64,000 nt of DNA, taken from positions 1,286,438 to 1,350,437 of the forward strand of contig NZ_PYMI01000001.1 in assembly GCF_003025595.1 (NCBI RefSeq), given 5' to 3'. Origin of the DNA: Photobacterium ganghwense (GTDB lineage Bacteria > Pseudomonadota > Gammaproteobacteria > Enterobacterales > Vibrionaceae). Each line of letters opens with the position of its first letter. Within the stretch, counting starts at the first letter, position 1. Shown one piece after another: positions 44,802-54,661 of this stretch. Below the pieces are notes generated by a model that made no database searches, was not told the DNA's origin, and saw only the letters and a program-made list of their open reading frames with translations. A program made the position numbers and the translations under genes.

Positions 44802-47800
44802 ATGCAGAAGACTACCCGTTTCAAGCGACTGCAGCATACCCTAATGCTGGCATTTCTCGTTCTCAGTATCACTCCCCTGCTCCTCTCAGCATTATTTTTC
44901 CTTCGCTCCCACACCACTGATTTAGCAGAGCAAAGTACCAATCACCTGGCGTCATTGCTCGACAACAAACGCAAGCAGTTGGAGAGCTTCATTACGGCAC
45001 GGGAATCGGAAGTGCAGAGCTTTGCCCGCTCTGAGCTGGCCAATGCCAGTGGCGGACGGTTCTACGGCCTGGTCGGTGCTTATAACCAACTGGGTGACAT
45101 CAGCGGGCAATTGCAGGAACTCGGTCGCAGCACATATTTTACGGAGCGGCTGACCATGAGGGCGCCGGCTGAGAACGGAGTCACGAATTACGCCAGCCAT
45201 GAACGATACCGGCTGATGTACAAACGCTATAACTGGGCTTTCGACGAATACCTTAAGCGGTCGCATTTCAGCGACATTCTGCTGGTCGACTTACAGGGCA
45301 ATATTGTCTATTCCGCCAACAGTCCCGAGACATTCAGCGTCAACCTGCAGCAAACCACCCACACGTTTCAGGCACTGAGCACTACTTTTACCGCGATTTC
45401 GACCCTCACCCGGCAATCCGGCTACAGCGCGGATCAGGTTCCGGTCGTATTCACGGATTTCAGTGCTGAGCCAGATCACCCGGATCTCGCCGCCTGGTTT
45501 GCCGCCCCCATCATTCAGCAAGGCTATCTGCACAGTTATGTCTTTTTTAAGCTAAGTAACCGCTCCATCCGGGACATTCTCAGCGACACCGTGGCCACAA
45601 CCAATCATCAGGTGCAGACCCTGTTGGTAGGCCAGGATCACCGCTCATTGCTGCCGCAAAGTACTCAGGCCCCCGCGACCTATTCCAGCCCGAGCATCGA
45701 TCAGGCACTGGCCGGCAACAGCGGCGTGGGCAGCTTTGCCAACTTCAGCGGGGTGCCGGTACTGAGCGCCTTCGCCCCCATCAGCCTCAAGGGCAGTGAG
45801 TGGGCGCTGGTCGTCGAGCTGCCAGAAAAAGAAGCCTTCGCCCGCATTCGCCAGCTGGAAAAAATCTTCTTTGCGGCCATGCTGACGGCCGTGGTGCTGG
45901 TGATTATCGCTTCGCACTGGCTCTCCAACTCCATCACCGCGCCTTTGCTGCGCCTGACCTGGGCCGCTGAGCGGGTATCCGCCGGGGATCTGGATCAGAA
46001 GATAGGAAGCACCGAGCGCAGCGACGAAATCGGCCGCTTGGCCACCAGCTTTGCCCGCATGCAATCTTCCATTCGGGATAAAATCACCCTGATCCGCGAA
46101 CAAAACACGGAGCTGGAGCAAAACCTGCTGGTGATACGGCAGAAGAACAACGAGCTGCAGACCGCTGATAAACTGAAAGATGAGTTTCTGGCCACCACAT
46201 CCCATGAACTGCGGACCCCGCTGCACGGGATGGTCGGCATCGCCGAATCGCTGCTGGCCGGTGCCAACGGCCCGTTACAACATTCGCAACGACGCCAGCT
46301 GGAGATCATCATCAATAGCGGCCAGCGCCTGACCAACCTGGTCGATGATCTGCTGGATTATCATAAGATGCGTTATGGCGATCTTGATATACAGCGCCAT
46401 GCGGTAGATCTGGCCTCGGCCGTGCGTCTGGTACTGGAACTGTCCAGCCACCTGCTGGGCAACAAGCCGATCCGCATCATCAACCAGATCCCTGATGACC
46501 TGCCGCTGGTGCTGGGCGATGAGCAGCGTATCGAGCAGGTACTGTACAACCTGGTCGGTAACGCCATCAAATACACCTCTGAAGGTAAGATCATCCTTTC
46601 AGCCACGATTTTGCAAAAGCAGCTTCGGATTCAGGTCGTAGATACCGGCCAGGGGATCCCTGCCGAGCAGCTGGAGCATATCTTTGAGCCGCTGACCCAG
46701 GCCAATACGCAATCCGCCCATTACCGCCAGGGCTCCGGACTGGGGCTGTCCATTAGCCGCCAGCTGGTGGATTTAATGGGGGGACGCCTGTACGTCAGCA
46801 GCCAACCGATGATAGGCACTACGTTCAGCTTCACCCTGAACCTGGCCAGCGAGCATGACATTGCTAACAGTCAGTTGGCCAACCGCAACCTTCACTTTCA
46901 GGCTCCGATCAGCGACCCAACGGTGTGTGAGCTGGAAGATTTACCGGATAATCCGGATGGCGACCTGTTGCTGGTCGTGGATGATGAACCGGTCAACCTG
47001 CAAGTTCTGCATAACTTCCTGCGACTGGAAGGGTATCGGGTGATCACTGCAGAAAGTGGCCAGCAGGCGCTTCAGCTGGTTGATGAACAACAGCCCGCAC
47101 TGGTGTTGCTGGATATTATGATGCCGGAGATGTCCGGCTATGAAGTCTGTGAGCAACTGCGGAAAACCTACAGCATGCTGGATTTACCCATCATCATGCT
47201 TTCTGCCCTGGGACAGGTTCAGGATCGGGTACGCGGCTTTGAATCCGGTGCCAACGATTACCTGACCAAGCCATTCAATAAAGAAGAGCTGACCGCCCGG
47301 ATCGGGGCACACCTGAAAGCTGGACAAACTGAACGCCAGCGCCTGGAAAATCAGATCTTGGCCGAAGAAGTGGCACGGCGAAAAGAAACGGAAGCGGGCC
47401 TGCTGGAAACCCAGAGCCGCCTGCTTGGGCTGCTCGAATCCACCAATGAAGCGATACTCTGTGTCCGTAACGACGGCCTTATACGCTATGCCAACAGCGC
47501 CGCCGGTAAACTGTTTGAACGCACTCCTGAGCAACTGGAGCGCCACAACCTTTACGATATTCTGGCCACTCATCTGCCGGAAGACATCGCCAGCCGCCAC
47601 CATTTCCACGGCAAGCTGATGTTCCGCATCGGGGATGGCCTCAGTTCCCTGAGCACTGACGTGATTAACCTGCCGGAAGCCTCCGGGTTACAGCGGATGT
47701 TTATTTTTGACAACCACGGTCCGACTGAAGAGCACCGTATCAAAGTGCTGGAAAATGCCGTCGACGTTTTATCCGGCTTTGCCTTCAACCGTGACCGGCA

Positions 47801-48188
47801 CAGCCTGGACCAACTCCGTCATCTGGGCGAGGAATTCAGCGAACTGGCGGATCGCCTGGATGACAAAGGCGGCAGCAAGCACGATACCCTGCGCGAACTG
47901 CTGGTCGATACCATGAAGACCACCCTTGGCGTCTGGGAACGCTATACCAGGAAAACCAAATTTGAACTGGCCGAAGAAAGCGGGCTCTGGCGGGTCTACC
48001 TCGACCGCAGTACCCTGCAAACCCGGACACTGGATAAATACCTGCACCTTGAAACTCTGCCCAAAACACCGCGCTGGCGCACGGTACTCAGCACCGTGGA
48101 TTTTGTGCTGGAACGCTGTCAGGTGCCCGCCGATGAAAGAGAACAACTGCAACTGATGAGGCAGCAACTGCAACACCTTATCAGCTGA
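44802..48188 (+). CDS. chiS: Chitin-responsive hybrid sensor kinase ChiS
   Basis: Hybrid histidine kinase of 1128 residues, one residue from V. cholerae ChiS. Order: membrane helix 13-34, periplasmic sensor (35 to about 350), second helix (about 353-372), HAMP, HisKA with His468 in FLATTSHELRTP, HATPase (NAIKYTSEG, GSGLGLSISRQ), receiver with Asp771 in LVLLDIMMPEMSG, coiled coil, PAS-like module (about 860-960) and a long C-terminal region. In V. cholerae the periplasmic domain is held inactive by unliganded chitin-oligosaccharide binding protein, and the C-terminus binds DNA directly. The binding-protein gene is the next gene here, which fits. Confidence 0.95.
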   Translation: MQKTTRFKRLQHTLMLAFLVLSITPLLLSALFFLRSHTTDLAEQSTNHLASLLDNKRKQLESFITARESEVQSFARSELANASGGRFYGLVGAYNQLGDISGQLQELGRSTYFTERLTMRAPAENGVTNYASHERYRLMYKRYNWAFDEYLKRSHFSDILLVDLQGNIVYSANSPETFSVNLQQTTHTFQALSTTFTAISTLTRQSGYSADQVPVVFTDFSAEPDHPDLAAWFAAPIIQQGYLHSYVFFKLSNRSIRDILSDTVATTNHQVQTLLVGQDHRSLLPQSTQAPATYSSPSIDQALAGNSGVGSFANFSGVPVLSAFAPISLKGSEWALVVELPEKEAFARIRQLEKIFFAAMLTAVVLVIIASHWLSNSITAPLLRLTWAAERVSAGDLDQKIGSTERSDEIGRLATSFARMQSSIRDKITLIREQNTELEQNLLVIRQKNNELQTADKLKDEFLATTSHELRTPLHGMVGIAESLLAGANGPLQHSQRRQLEIIINSGQRLTNLVDDLLDYHKMRYGDLDIQRHAVDLASAVRLVLELSSHLLGNKPIRIINQIPDDLPLVLGDEQRIEQVLYNLVGNAIKYTSEGKIILSATILQKQLRIQVVDTGQGIPAEQLEHIFEPLTQANTQSAHYRQGSGLGLSISRQLVDLMGGRLYVSSQPMIGTTFSFTLNLASEHDIANSQLANRNLHFQAPISDPTVCELEDLPDNPDGDLLLVVDDEPVNLQVLHNFLRLEGYRVITAESGQQALQLVDEQQPALVLLDIMMPEMSGYEVCEQLRKTYSMLDLPIIMLSALGQVQDRVRGFESGANDYLTKPFNKEELTARIGAHLKAGQTERQRLENQILAEEVARRKETEAGLLETQSRLLGLLESTNEAILCVRNDGLIRYANSAAGKLFERTPEQLERHNLYDILATHLPEDIASRHHFHGKLMFRIGDGLSSLSTDVINLPEASGLQRMFIFDNHGPTEEHRIKVLENAVDVLSGFAFNRDRHSLDQLRHLGEEFSELADRLDDKGGSKHDTLRELLVDTMKTTLGVWERYTRKTKFELAEESGLWRVYLDRSTLQTRTLDKYLHLETLPKTPRWRTVLSTVDFVLERCQVPADEREQLQLMRQQLQHLIS

Positions 48189-48235
48189 TCTCTGCCGGGA
48201 TGCCTCCTTGCTTCGGTATAAACCGCGCCTTTTTC

Positions 48236-48259
48236 AAGCCCGCCTGGCGGGCTTTTTTT
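48236..48259 (+). terminator. chiS terminator
   Basis: AAGCCCGC and GCGGGCTT pair around CTG, followed by a run of T. It separates chiS from the operon it controls. Confidence 0.9.
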
Positions 48260-48558
48260 CGCCTCAAATTATGCGTTGTAAAAACCGAAAAAACGCCTTC
48301 TCCAGTCGGATTTATACTGGTCAATTTCCCATCAAAAGCTGTTTTTTCAGCCTCGTTCCGTCTTGGAAACGGGGTTAATACGTATTCTGAGAGCATAATC
48401 ACAACAAATGCAGGGGATAAATTTTCCGCAAGGAAATATCCTCCCAACTCCTCTCCCGTTACATCACTCACTCCAAAGTCAGCCACTAAACATCAATAAA
48501 ATAAAAGTAAAAATCGATAGTAAACGCTCACATTGAAAATGTAATCGATAAAATTATC

Positions 48559-48603
48559 TGTGAGATACCGCACAGAGGATTTCCGCCGCTGAGGCAGATC
48601 ACA
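48559..48603 (+). promoter_or_regulatory. Two CRP-like sites of the chitobiose promoter
   Basis: TGTGAGATACCGCACA (48559-48574) matches TGTGA-N6-TCACA except at one base. GCTGAGGCAGATCACA (48588-48603) has a perfect right half and three of five bases on the left. Their centres are 29 bases apart. CRP-cAMP control would keep the operon off in good sugars. Confidence 0.6.
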
Positions 48604-48614
48604 CTCAGATATTT

Positions 48615-48657
48615 ACGGTTTTAACGGTACCACCGGGTATTTTGACGGTTTTAACGG
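48615..48657 (+). promoter_or_regulatory. Paired 13-bp direct repeats, candidate ChiS sites
   Basis: ACGGTTTTAACGG occurs at 48615-48627 and again, exactly, at 48645-48657, thirty bases apart start to start. They lie just after the CRP-like sites and about 170-210 bases before the binding-protein start. Paired repeats beside CRP sites are where an operon-specific activator would bind. Confidence 0.65.
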
Positions 48658-48824
48658 GAAGCCAGATTGACCTATTTGTTATTCCGGAGTTTCCTTAAGG
48701 TCACTGAGAGCCTACAAGGCCATTTGTTTGGGCCGCGTTACTCAGCTCAGATGAAGTAGGTTTGAGGGTCCCGTTCAACGGGTATTTTCATAAGTGAAAC
48801 AAAAGCAAAGAGTAAGGAACAGCT

Positions 48825-50507
48825 ATGCTTGCCAATATCAAAAAAACTCAGTTAGCACTCGCCGTTGTCGCCGCCGCGTCAACCCTAGTAACCGCGCCAG
48901 TGGCTTCTGCTGCTGAACGCAGTGAGCTGACTATCGTACCTCAGTTTTATCCTACAATGGTCCGTAACTTTAACCCGTTCCTGGATACCGATCTGGACAC
49001 CACCACCGAGTTCATCTATGAGCCACTGGTGATTTTTAACCAGATGCACGGTAACGAGCCGGTTATGCGTATCGCGAAAAACTACTACATGTCTGACGAC
49101 CTGATGCAGGTAACGTTTGAACTTCGCGATGGGGTTAAGTGGTCTGACGGCAAACCTTTCACCGCCAAAGACGTGGTTTACACACTGGAACTGCTGAAGA
49201 AAAAACCTGAGCTGGACCGTACCGGTATCAATAACTGGGTCACGGCAGTGAAGCAGCAGGGCAACAACAAAGTGATCTTCAGCCTAACAGAAGCCACTTC
49301 TAACGCGCCGTTTGAAATTGCCAAAGTGCCAATCGTGCCAGAACACATCTGGAGCAAGATTAAGAACCCAGAGTCGTTCACCAATGACAATCCGGTCGGC
49401 TCCGGTGCTTTCACCGAGATCGACACCTTCACTCCACAGCTGTATGTTCAGTGCCGTAACCCACACTACTGGGATAACGACAATCTGGACGTAGACTGTC
49501 TGCGCGTTCCTCAGATTGCCGGTAACGACCAGCTGCTGGCGAAAATCATCAACTCGGAGCTGGACTGGACCTCATCGTTCATTCCTGACATCGACAGCAC
49601 GTATGCAGCAGCAAACCCTAACCACAAATACTGGTATCCTGCGGCCGGTACACAATCCTTCCTGCTGAACTACAAGTCGCCGAAAGAAGGCAACCACGAA
49701 GCAATCAATGATGTCGAGTTCCGCCGTGCTTTCTCTATGGCACTGGATCGCCAGACCATCATCGATATCGCGTTCTACGGCAACGGCAAACCTAACAACT
49801 ACGCCTCGGGCCTCGGCGAAGCCTTTGCTTCCTGGTCTGACAATACCATCTACAACAAGTACAAAGGCTTCAATACCTACAACACCGCAAATTCCAAAGC
49901 GCTGCTGAAGAAAGCCGGCTACAAAGATATTGATGGTGACGGCTTTGTTGAAACCCCAACCGGTAAGAAGATTGAGCTGGAAGTTCAGTCGCCGAATGGC
50001 TGGACTGACTTCAACAACACCGTTCAGCTAGCTGTTGAGCAACTGCAGGAAGTCGGCATCAACGCCAAAGCCCGCACTCCGGACTTCGCGGTTTACAACA
50101 AAGCGATGCAGGACGGTACCTACGATGTGGCCTACACCAACTTCTTCCACGGTGCAGATCCTCACACTTACTGGAATGATGGCTACAACTCCGCACTGCA
50201 GGAAGGTGAAGGTAAGCCTCGTTTTGCCATGCACCACTACAAGAGCGCGGAGCTGGATAAACTGCTGAACAGTTTCTATAAGACCGCTGATAAAGATGAG
50301 CAGCTGAAAATTGCCCACATCATTCAGAAGATCATCGCTGAAAACCAGATCACTGTGCCTGTCATGTCCGGCGCATTTAACTTCCAGTACAACACGACCC
50401 GCTTTGACGGTTGGTGGAATGAAAACAATCCGAAAGGCCGTCCGATGATTTGGGCCGGTGTTCAGGAACGTGTTCTTCAGGTACTGGATCTGAAACCTAA
50501 GTCGTAA
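48825..50507 (+). CDS. Periplasmic chitin-oligosaccharide binding protein
   Basis: Family 5 solute-binding protein of 560 residues. A signal peptide covers 1-29 (cleavage after APVASA). The mature protein has the family opening LTIVPQFYPTMVRNFNPF and the motif ELRDGVKWSDGKPFTAKDVVYT. It captures (GlcNAc)n for the ABC importer and, in V. cholerae, also represses ChiS when empty. First gene of the operon; a stable hairpin follows it at 50522-50544, which would keep its mRNA more abundant than the downstream part. Confidence 0.93.
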   Translation: MLANIKKTQLALAVVAAASTLVTAPVASAAERSELTIVPQFYPTMVRNFNPFLDTDLDTTTEFIYEPLVIFNQMHGNEPVMRIAKNYYMSDDLMQVTFELRDGVKWSDGKPFTAKDVVYTLELLKKKPELDRTGINNWVTAVKQQGNNKVIFSLTEATSNAPFEIAKVPIVPEHIWSKIKNPESFTNDNPVGSGAFTEIDTFTPQLYVQCRNPHYWDNDNLDVDCLRVPQIAGNDQLLAKIINSELDWTSSFIPDIDSTYAAANPNHKYWYPAAGTQSFLLNYKSPKEGNHEAINDVEFRRAFSMALDRQTIIDIAFYGNGKPNNYASGLGEAFASWSDNTIYNKYKGFNTYNTANSKALLKKAGYKDIDGDGFVETPTGKKIELEVQSPNGWTDFNNTVQLAVEQLQEVGINAKARTPDFAVYNKAMQDGTYDVAYTNFFHGADPHTYWNDGYNSALQEGEGKPRFAMHHYKSAELDKLLNSFYKTADKDEQLKIAHIIQKIIAENQITVPVMSGAFNFQYNTTRFDGWWNENNPKGRPMIWAGVQERVLQVLDLKPKS

Positions 50508-50521
50508 GTTCTGCTTCATTT

Positions 50522-50544
50522 GCGGTGCGCCCCTTGCGCACCGC
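50522..50544 (+). repeat. Intercistronic hairpin after the binding-protein gene
   Basis: GCGGTGCGC (50522-50530) and GCGCACCGC (50536-50544) pair around CCCTT. There is no T-run, so transcription should continue; such stems often protect the upstream mRNA from 3' decay. Confidence 0.7.
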
Positions 50545-50645
50545 CTCTTCCCCCTCACTTGTGCAATGTATGGCGCCAGTCGTCAGGGGGTTTTTCGTCC
50601 TGAATCCAGCCGCTAGTGAAGGGTTGGTTTGGAAAGGTGTGAGTT

Positions 50646-51632
50646 ATGGGATTCTTTCTACGACGTTTGTCATTCTACTTTATCGCGTTCCTTGTGGCCG
50701 CTACGCTGAACTTTATCATACCGCGCGCCATGCCCGGCGACCCGGTGACCATGATGTTTGCTAACGCGACCGTACAGGTCACGCCAGAACGTATTGCCGC
50801 CATGTCAAAACTGCTCGGGTTTGTCGACGGGCCACTGTACGAACAGTATTTTACCTACCTTAAAAGCATTCTGAGCTGGAACCTGGGGATCTCTATCCAG
50901 ACCTACCCTCAAACGGTCAACGACATGCTGGGTAACGCCGTCGGCTGGTCACTGTTCCTGGCCGGGACAGCAGTTATTCTTTCGTTCTGCATCGGCTCCA
51001 TTCTGGGCATTTTTGCTGCCTGGAAACGCGGCAGTAAATACGATGCCTTCATCTCTCCGGCCATGCTGGTTGTGCAAGCTGTTCCTGCGGTGGTCACCGC
51101 CATGATCGCGCTGTACACCTTTTCCATCAGCATGCGCTGGTTTCCGACCGGTTATGCCTATACCCCCGGGGTAATTGCAGACTGGACCAGTCTTGAGTTC
51201 TACAAAAATGTGGCTTACCACGCCGTCCTGCCACTGGTTTGTGCCACCATCATCCAGATTGGCGGCTTCCTGATCAGCATGCGTAACAACATGATCAACC
51301 TGCTAAACGAAGATTACATCACCATGGCCAAAGGCAAGGGCCTGAGCGAAAACCGGGTCGTGTTCAACTACGCAGCCCGAAACGCCATGCTACCGAGTGT
51401 TACCGCTCTGTCGATGGCCCTAGGGATGGCTATCGGCGGCCAGTTGATTATCGAGATCATCTTCAACTATCCGGGTCTGGGTACCGTGCTGCTGAACGCC
51501 ATTAACGGCCGGGATTACCAGGTTCTGCAAGGTCAGCTACTGATCATGACCCTGTTCATGCTGTTCTTTAACTTCCTGGCCGACCTGCTTATCGTCGCGC
51601 TGGATCCTCGCCTACGCAAGGGAGGGAAATAA
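50646..51632 (+). CDS. Chitin-oligosaccharide ABC transporter permease 1
   Basis: DppB/OppB-type inner-membrane permease of 328 residues with six predicted helices. The EAA loop, which contacts the ATPases, is visible as RNNMINLLNEDYITMAKGKGLSE around residues 213-235. It pairs with the next permease to form the channel for chitin oligosaccharides delivered by the binding protein. Confidence 0.92.
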   Translation: MGFFLRRLSFYFIAFLVAATLNFIIPRAMPGDPVTMMFANATVQVTPERIAAMSKLLGFVDGPLYEQYFTYLKSILSWNLGISIQTYPQTVNDMLGNAVGWSLFLAGTAVILSFCIGSILGIFAAWKRGSKYDAFISPAMLVVQAVPAVVTAMIALYTFSISMRWFPTGYAYTPGVIADWTSLEFYKNVAYHAVLPLVCATIIQIGGFLISMRNNMINLLNEDYITMAKGKGLSENRVVFNYAARNAMLPSVTALSMALGMAIGGQLIIEIIFNYPGLGTVLLNAINGRDYQVLQGQLLIMTLFMLFFNFLADLLIVALDPRLRKGGK

Positions 51633-51634
51633 TC

Positions 51635-52660
51635 ATGAATGCACTAATTAAACTACTGAGTAACAACGGTAAGGCACTGCTGGGCCTGAGCATTATCTGC
51701 ACCTTTATTCTGGCGGCCATTTTTGCCCCACTGATCACCAAGCATGCGCCGGATCGTAAAACCGGTAACCCACACGAGTACCCGGCATTTATCGTCAAAG
51801 CCGCCCAAAACAACCCGGATGGCTGGGTGGCAACCAACCTGGCAGACAACCGCCGTACCCTGCTGATGTCAAAAGAGGCCGATCACATGATGGGAACGTC
51901 CCGCATGGGCCGCGATATCTGGTCTCAGGTGGTTTACGGCACCCGTACCTCACTGGCTGTCGGCTTCGGTGCCGGTCTGGTGGTTTGTTTTCTGGCCACC
52001 GTTATCGGGGTATCAGCCGGATACTTTGGCGGCCGGGTGGATGACATCCTCACTGCCGCGATGAATATAATGCTGGTTATTCCGCAGTTCCCGCTGCTGT
52101 TTGTGATTGCCGCTTTCATTGGCCAGGCCGGGCCGGTCACCATTGCGATCGTCATCGGAATGACCTCCTGGGCGTGGGGAGCAAGGGTCGTCCGCGCTCA
52201 GACCCTCTCACTGCGGGAGAAAGAGTTCGTCAAAGCGGCAGAGGTTCTGGGGGAATCGTCATGGCGCATTATTTTCGTCGAAATTCTGCCTAACCTAGTC
52301 TCGATTGTCGGCGCAAGCTTCATTGGCTCCGTCATGCTGGCCATCATGACCGAAGCCACCCTTTCCTTCCTCGGACTGGGCGACCCGAATTCCATCAGCT
52401 GGGGCGTCATGCTTAACAACGTCCGCACCTCTTCGTCGATGCTGGTCGGCGCCTGGTGGGAACTGTTTGCACCGTGTCTGGCCCTGATCTTCATCGCCAT
52501 CGGCCTGGCGCTGCTCAACTTTGCCGTCGATGAAATTGCCAACCCGCAACTGCGCTCTCACAAGGGAATGCGCCGCTGGAAGAACATGGCCAAGCAACAA
52601 AACACTGAAACAGAAGCTGAAATTAACGCTAAGCCTGCACTGGAAGGGGGCGAAAAATAA
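51635..52660 (+). CDS. Chitin-oligosaccharide ABC transporter permease 2
   Basis: DppC/OppC-type permease of 341 residues. The EAA-loop equivalent is RAQTLSLREKEFVKAAEVLG. The large periplasmic insertion after the first helix (about 30-95) is typical of OppC-type subunits. It starts two bases after the first permease, and GGAGGG overlaps that gene's end; its own stop overlaps the next start by one base. Confidence 0.92.
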   Translation: MNALIKLLSNNGKALLGLSIICTFILAAIFAPLITKHAPDRKTGNPHEYPAFIVKAAQNNPDGWVATNLADNRRTLLMSKEADHMMGTSRMGRDIWSQVVYGTRTSLAVGFGAGLVVCFLATVIGVSAGYFGGRVDDILTAAMNIMLVIPQFPLLFVIAAFIGQAGPVTIAIVIGMTSWAWGARVVRAQTLSLREKEFVKAAEVLGESSWRIIFVEILPNLVSIVGASFIGSVMLAIMTEATLSFLGLGDPNSISWGVMLNNVRTSSSMLVGAWWELFAPCLALIFIAIGLALLNFAVDEIANPQLRSHKGMRRWKNMAKQQNTETEAEINAKPALEGGEK

Positions 52661-53640
52661 TGACCAATCCGCAAATTTCCATTCGAAACCTGTGCGTCGA
52701 TTACATCACTGACGCCGGTGATGTCCGTGCCGTCAACAATGTCAGCTTTGACATCGGCAAGGGTGAAATCTTTGGTCTGGCGGGTGAGTCAGGCTGCGGT
52801 AAATCAACCGTTGCCTTCTCACTGATGCGCCTGCATAAGCCACCTGCATTCATTACCGGCGGTGAAGTCATTTTCGATGGTCACGGCGATATCCTTAAAC
52901 TCAGCGACTCGCAAATGAGTGCGTTTCGCTGGAGCGAAATCTCAATGGTGTTCCAGAGTGCGATGAACGCCCTGAACCCGGTGCTGCGTCTGGAAGAGCA
53001 GTTCTGCGATGTGATTATGCGCCATACCAACCTCAGCCGTGAGCAGGCCGTACGCCGGGCCGAAGGGCTGCTGGAAATTGTCGATATCCACCCGAGCCGA
53101 CTGCAGGATTATCCGCACCAGTTTTCCGGCGGGATGCGTCAGCGTCTGGTGATCGCGATTGCTCTGGCTCTCAATCCGAAGATGATCATCATGGATGAGC
53201 CCACCACCGCACTGGATGTGGTGGTACAGCGTGAGATCCTGCAAAAGATCTACGCCCTGAAAGAAGAGTTCGGGTTTTCTATCCTGTTTATTACGCACGA
53301 TCTGTCCCTGATGGTCGAGTTCTCCGATCGCATCGGGATCATGTACTCCGGTGAACTGGTGGAAGTGGCGCCTTCCAAACAAATCCTGGAACGCCCGTAC
53401 CACCCCTACACCGAGGGACTGGGTAACTCGTTCCCGCCGCTGACCGGCCCAAAAACCCGGCTGACCGGGATTCCGGGGAACCCGCTTAACCTGCTGGAAA
53501 TTCCTCAGGGTTGCCGTTTCCAGGCTCGCTGTAGCAAAGCCCATGACGCCTGTTTTCGTCAGGCAACTCAGCTGCGTCAGCTTGAACCCGGCCGTTTCAG
53601 TAACTGCCACCTATTCAACCAAAGCCGTTCATCCCAATAA
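52660..53640 (+). CDS. Chitin-oligosaccharide ABC transporter ATPase 1
   Basis: DppD/OppD-type ATPase of 326 residues. Walker A is GESGCGKST, the signature motif FSGGMRQR and Walker B MIIMDEPTTALD. The C-terminal oligopeptide-transporter extension has GCRFQARC. It is coupled to the permease gene by a TAATG overlap and works as a heterodimer with the next gene product. Confidence 0.94.
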   Translation: MTNPQISIRNLCVDYITDAGDVRAVNNVSFDIGKGEIFGLAGESGCGKSTVAFSLMRLHKPPAFITGGEVIFDGHGDILKLSDSQMSAFRWSEISMVFQSAMNALNPVLRLEEQFCDVIMRHTNLSREQAVRRAEGLLEIVDIHPSRLQDYPHQFSGGMRQRLVIAIALALNPKMIIMDEPTTALDVVVQREILQKIYALKEEFGFSILFITHDLSLMVEFSDRIGIMYSGELVEVAPSKQILERPYHPYTEGLGNSFPPLTGPKTRLTGIPGNPLNLLEIPQGCRFQARCSKAHDACFRQATQLRQLEPGRFSNCHLFNQSRSSQ

Positions 53641-53652
53641 GAATATGGAGGC

Positions 53653-54651
53653 ATGATGAGCAAGCCAACCGGACAACCAATTATCGAAGGGAAGAACCTG
53701 GTCAAAGACTTCCCGGTTAGCAGCAACTCGCTGAAAAAGTCCATGATGCGGGCAATCAATGACGTGTCATTCAAGATGTACAAGAGCCGTGGCTTGTCCG
53801 TTGTCGGGGAATCCGGCTCGGGCAAATCCACCACCGCGAAAATGATCGCCAAAATGTATGCGCCGACACACGGCCATATCGAATACTTTGGCCGTGACAT
53901 CCGTACTATTGAAAAACGCGATGACCTGATGAAATACCGCCAGGGCGTCCAAATGGTCTGGCAGGATCCGTTTGGCTCCCTAAACCCGACCCATACCATT
54001 TTTCACCATATTGCCCGCCCGTTGCTGATTCATAACAAAGTCAGCAAAGGCAATAAAAAAGAGCTGGAAGACACCGTCTACAGCCTGCTGGAGCAAGTGG
54101 GCCTGATCCCGCCGAAGGCAACCGCCGAGAAATATCCGCACCAGCTGTCCGGGGGCCAGCGTCAGCGGGTCAACCTGGCGCGCAACATTGCGGTTGGGGC
54201 CGAAGTCGTGCTGGCCGATGAGCCCACTTCGATGCTGGATGTATCGATTCGCGCCGGAGTGCTCAACCTGATGGAAGAAATGAAATTCGAACGTGAAATG
54301 GCGCTGCTGTATATCACCCATGATATCGCAACGGCCCGTTATATCGCTGAAGATCTGGCTGTGATGTACGTCGGCCACATGGTTGAGTGGGGAGACACGG
54401 AAGAGATCATCCACGATCCGCAACACCCTTATACCCAGTTACTGGTTTCTGCCGTGCCGGATCCGAAAAAATCGATCCATGAGAAGCTGAAGGGGAATAA
54501 AGGGGAAATTCCACTGTGGACACCAGAGAGCCTCGGCTGCCCGTTTGCAGGTCGCTGCACCCACGCAACCGACAAATGCCGGACGCAACTACCAGGCATT
54601 ACCCAGTTATCTGACAACCACTTTGTTCGTTGCTATCTGTATGAAAACTGA
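53653..54651 (+). CDS. Chitin-oligosaccharide ABC transporter ATPase 2
   Basis: DppF/OppF-type ATPase of 332 residues. Walker A is GESGSGKST, the signature LSGGQRQR and Walker B VVLADEPTSMLD, with GCPFAGRC near the C-terminus. Two adjacent ATGs (53653 and 53656) follow GGAGGC; either may be used. Confidence 0.94.
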   Translation: MMSKPTGQPIIEGKNLVKDFPVSSNSLKKSMMRAINDVSFKMYKSRGLSVVGESGSGKSTTAKMIAKMYAPTHGHIEYFGRDIRTIEKRDDLMKYRQGVQMVWQDPFGSLNPTHTIFHHIARPLLIHNKVSKGNKKELEDTVYSLLEQVGLIPPKATAEKYPHQLSGGQRQRVNLARNIAVGAEVVLADEPTSMLDVSIRAGVLNLMEEMKFEREMALLYITHDIATARYIAEDLAVMYVGHMVEWGDTEEIIHDPQHPYTQLLVSAVPDPKKSIHEKLKGNKGEIPLWTPESLGCPFAGRCTHATDKCRTQLPGITQLSDNHFVRCYLYEN

Positions 54652-54661
54652 TGGAGGCATC

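Larger units (their letters stand above)
48189..48824. other. Regulatory region of the chitobiose operon
   Basis: This 636-bp gap contains the chiS terminator, two CRP-like sites, two exact 13-bp repeats and a partly palindromic GTAAACGCTCAC at 48520-48531 that matches the SlmA palindrome GTGAGTACTCAC at 8 of 12 positions. V. cholerae uses ChiS, CRP and SlmA at this promoter. No gene is convincing inside it. Confidence 0.6.

Noticed and set aside
54545..54661. Upstream extension of the GH9 gene
   Set aside because: It overlaps the end of the ATPase gene in another frame; GGAGG and ATG at 54662 mark the real start.
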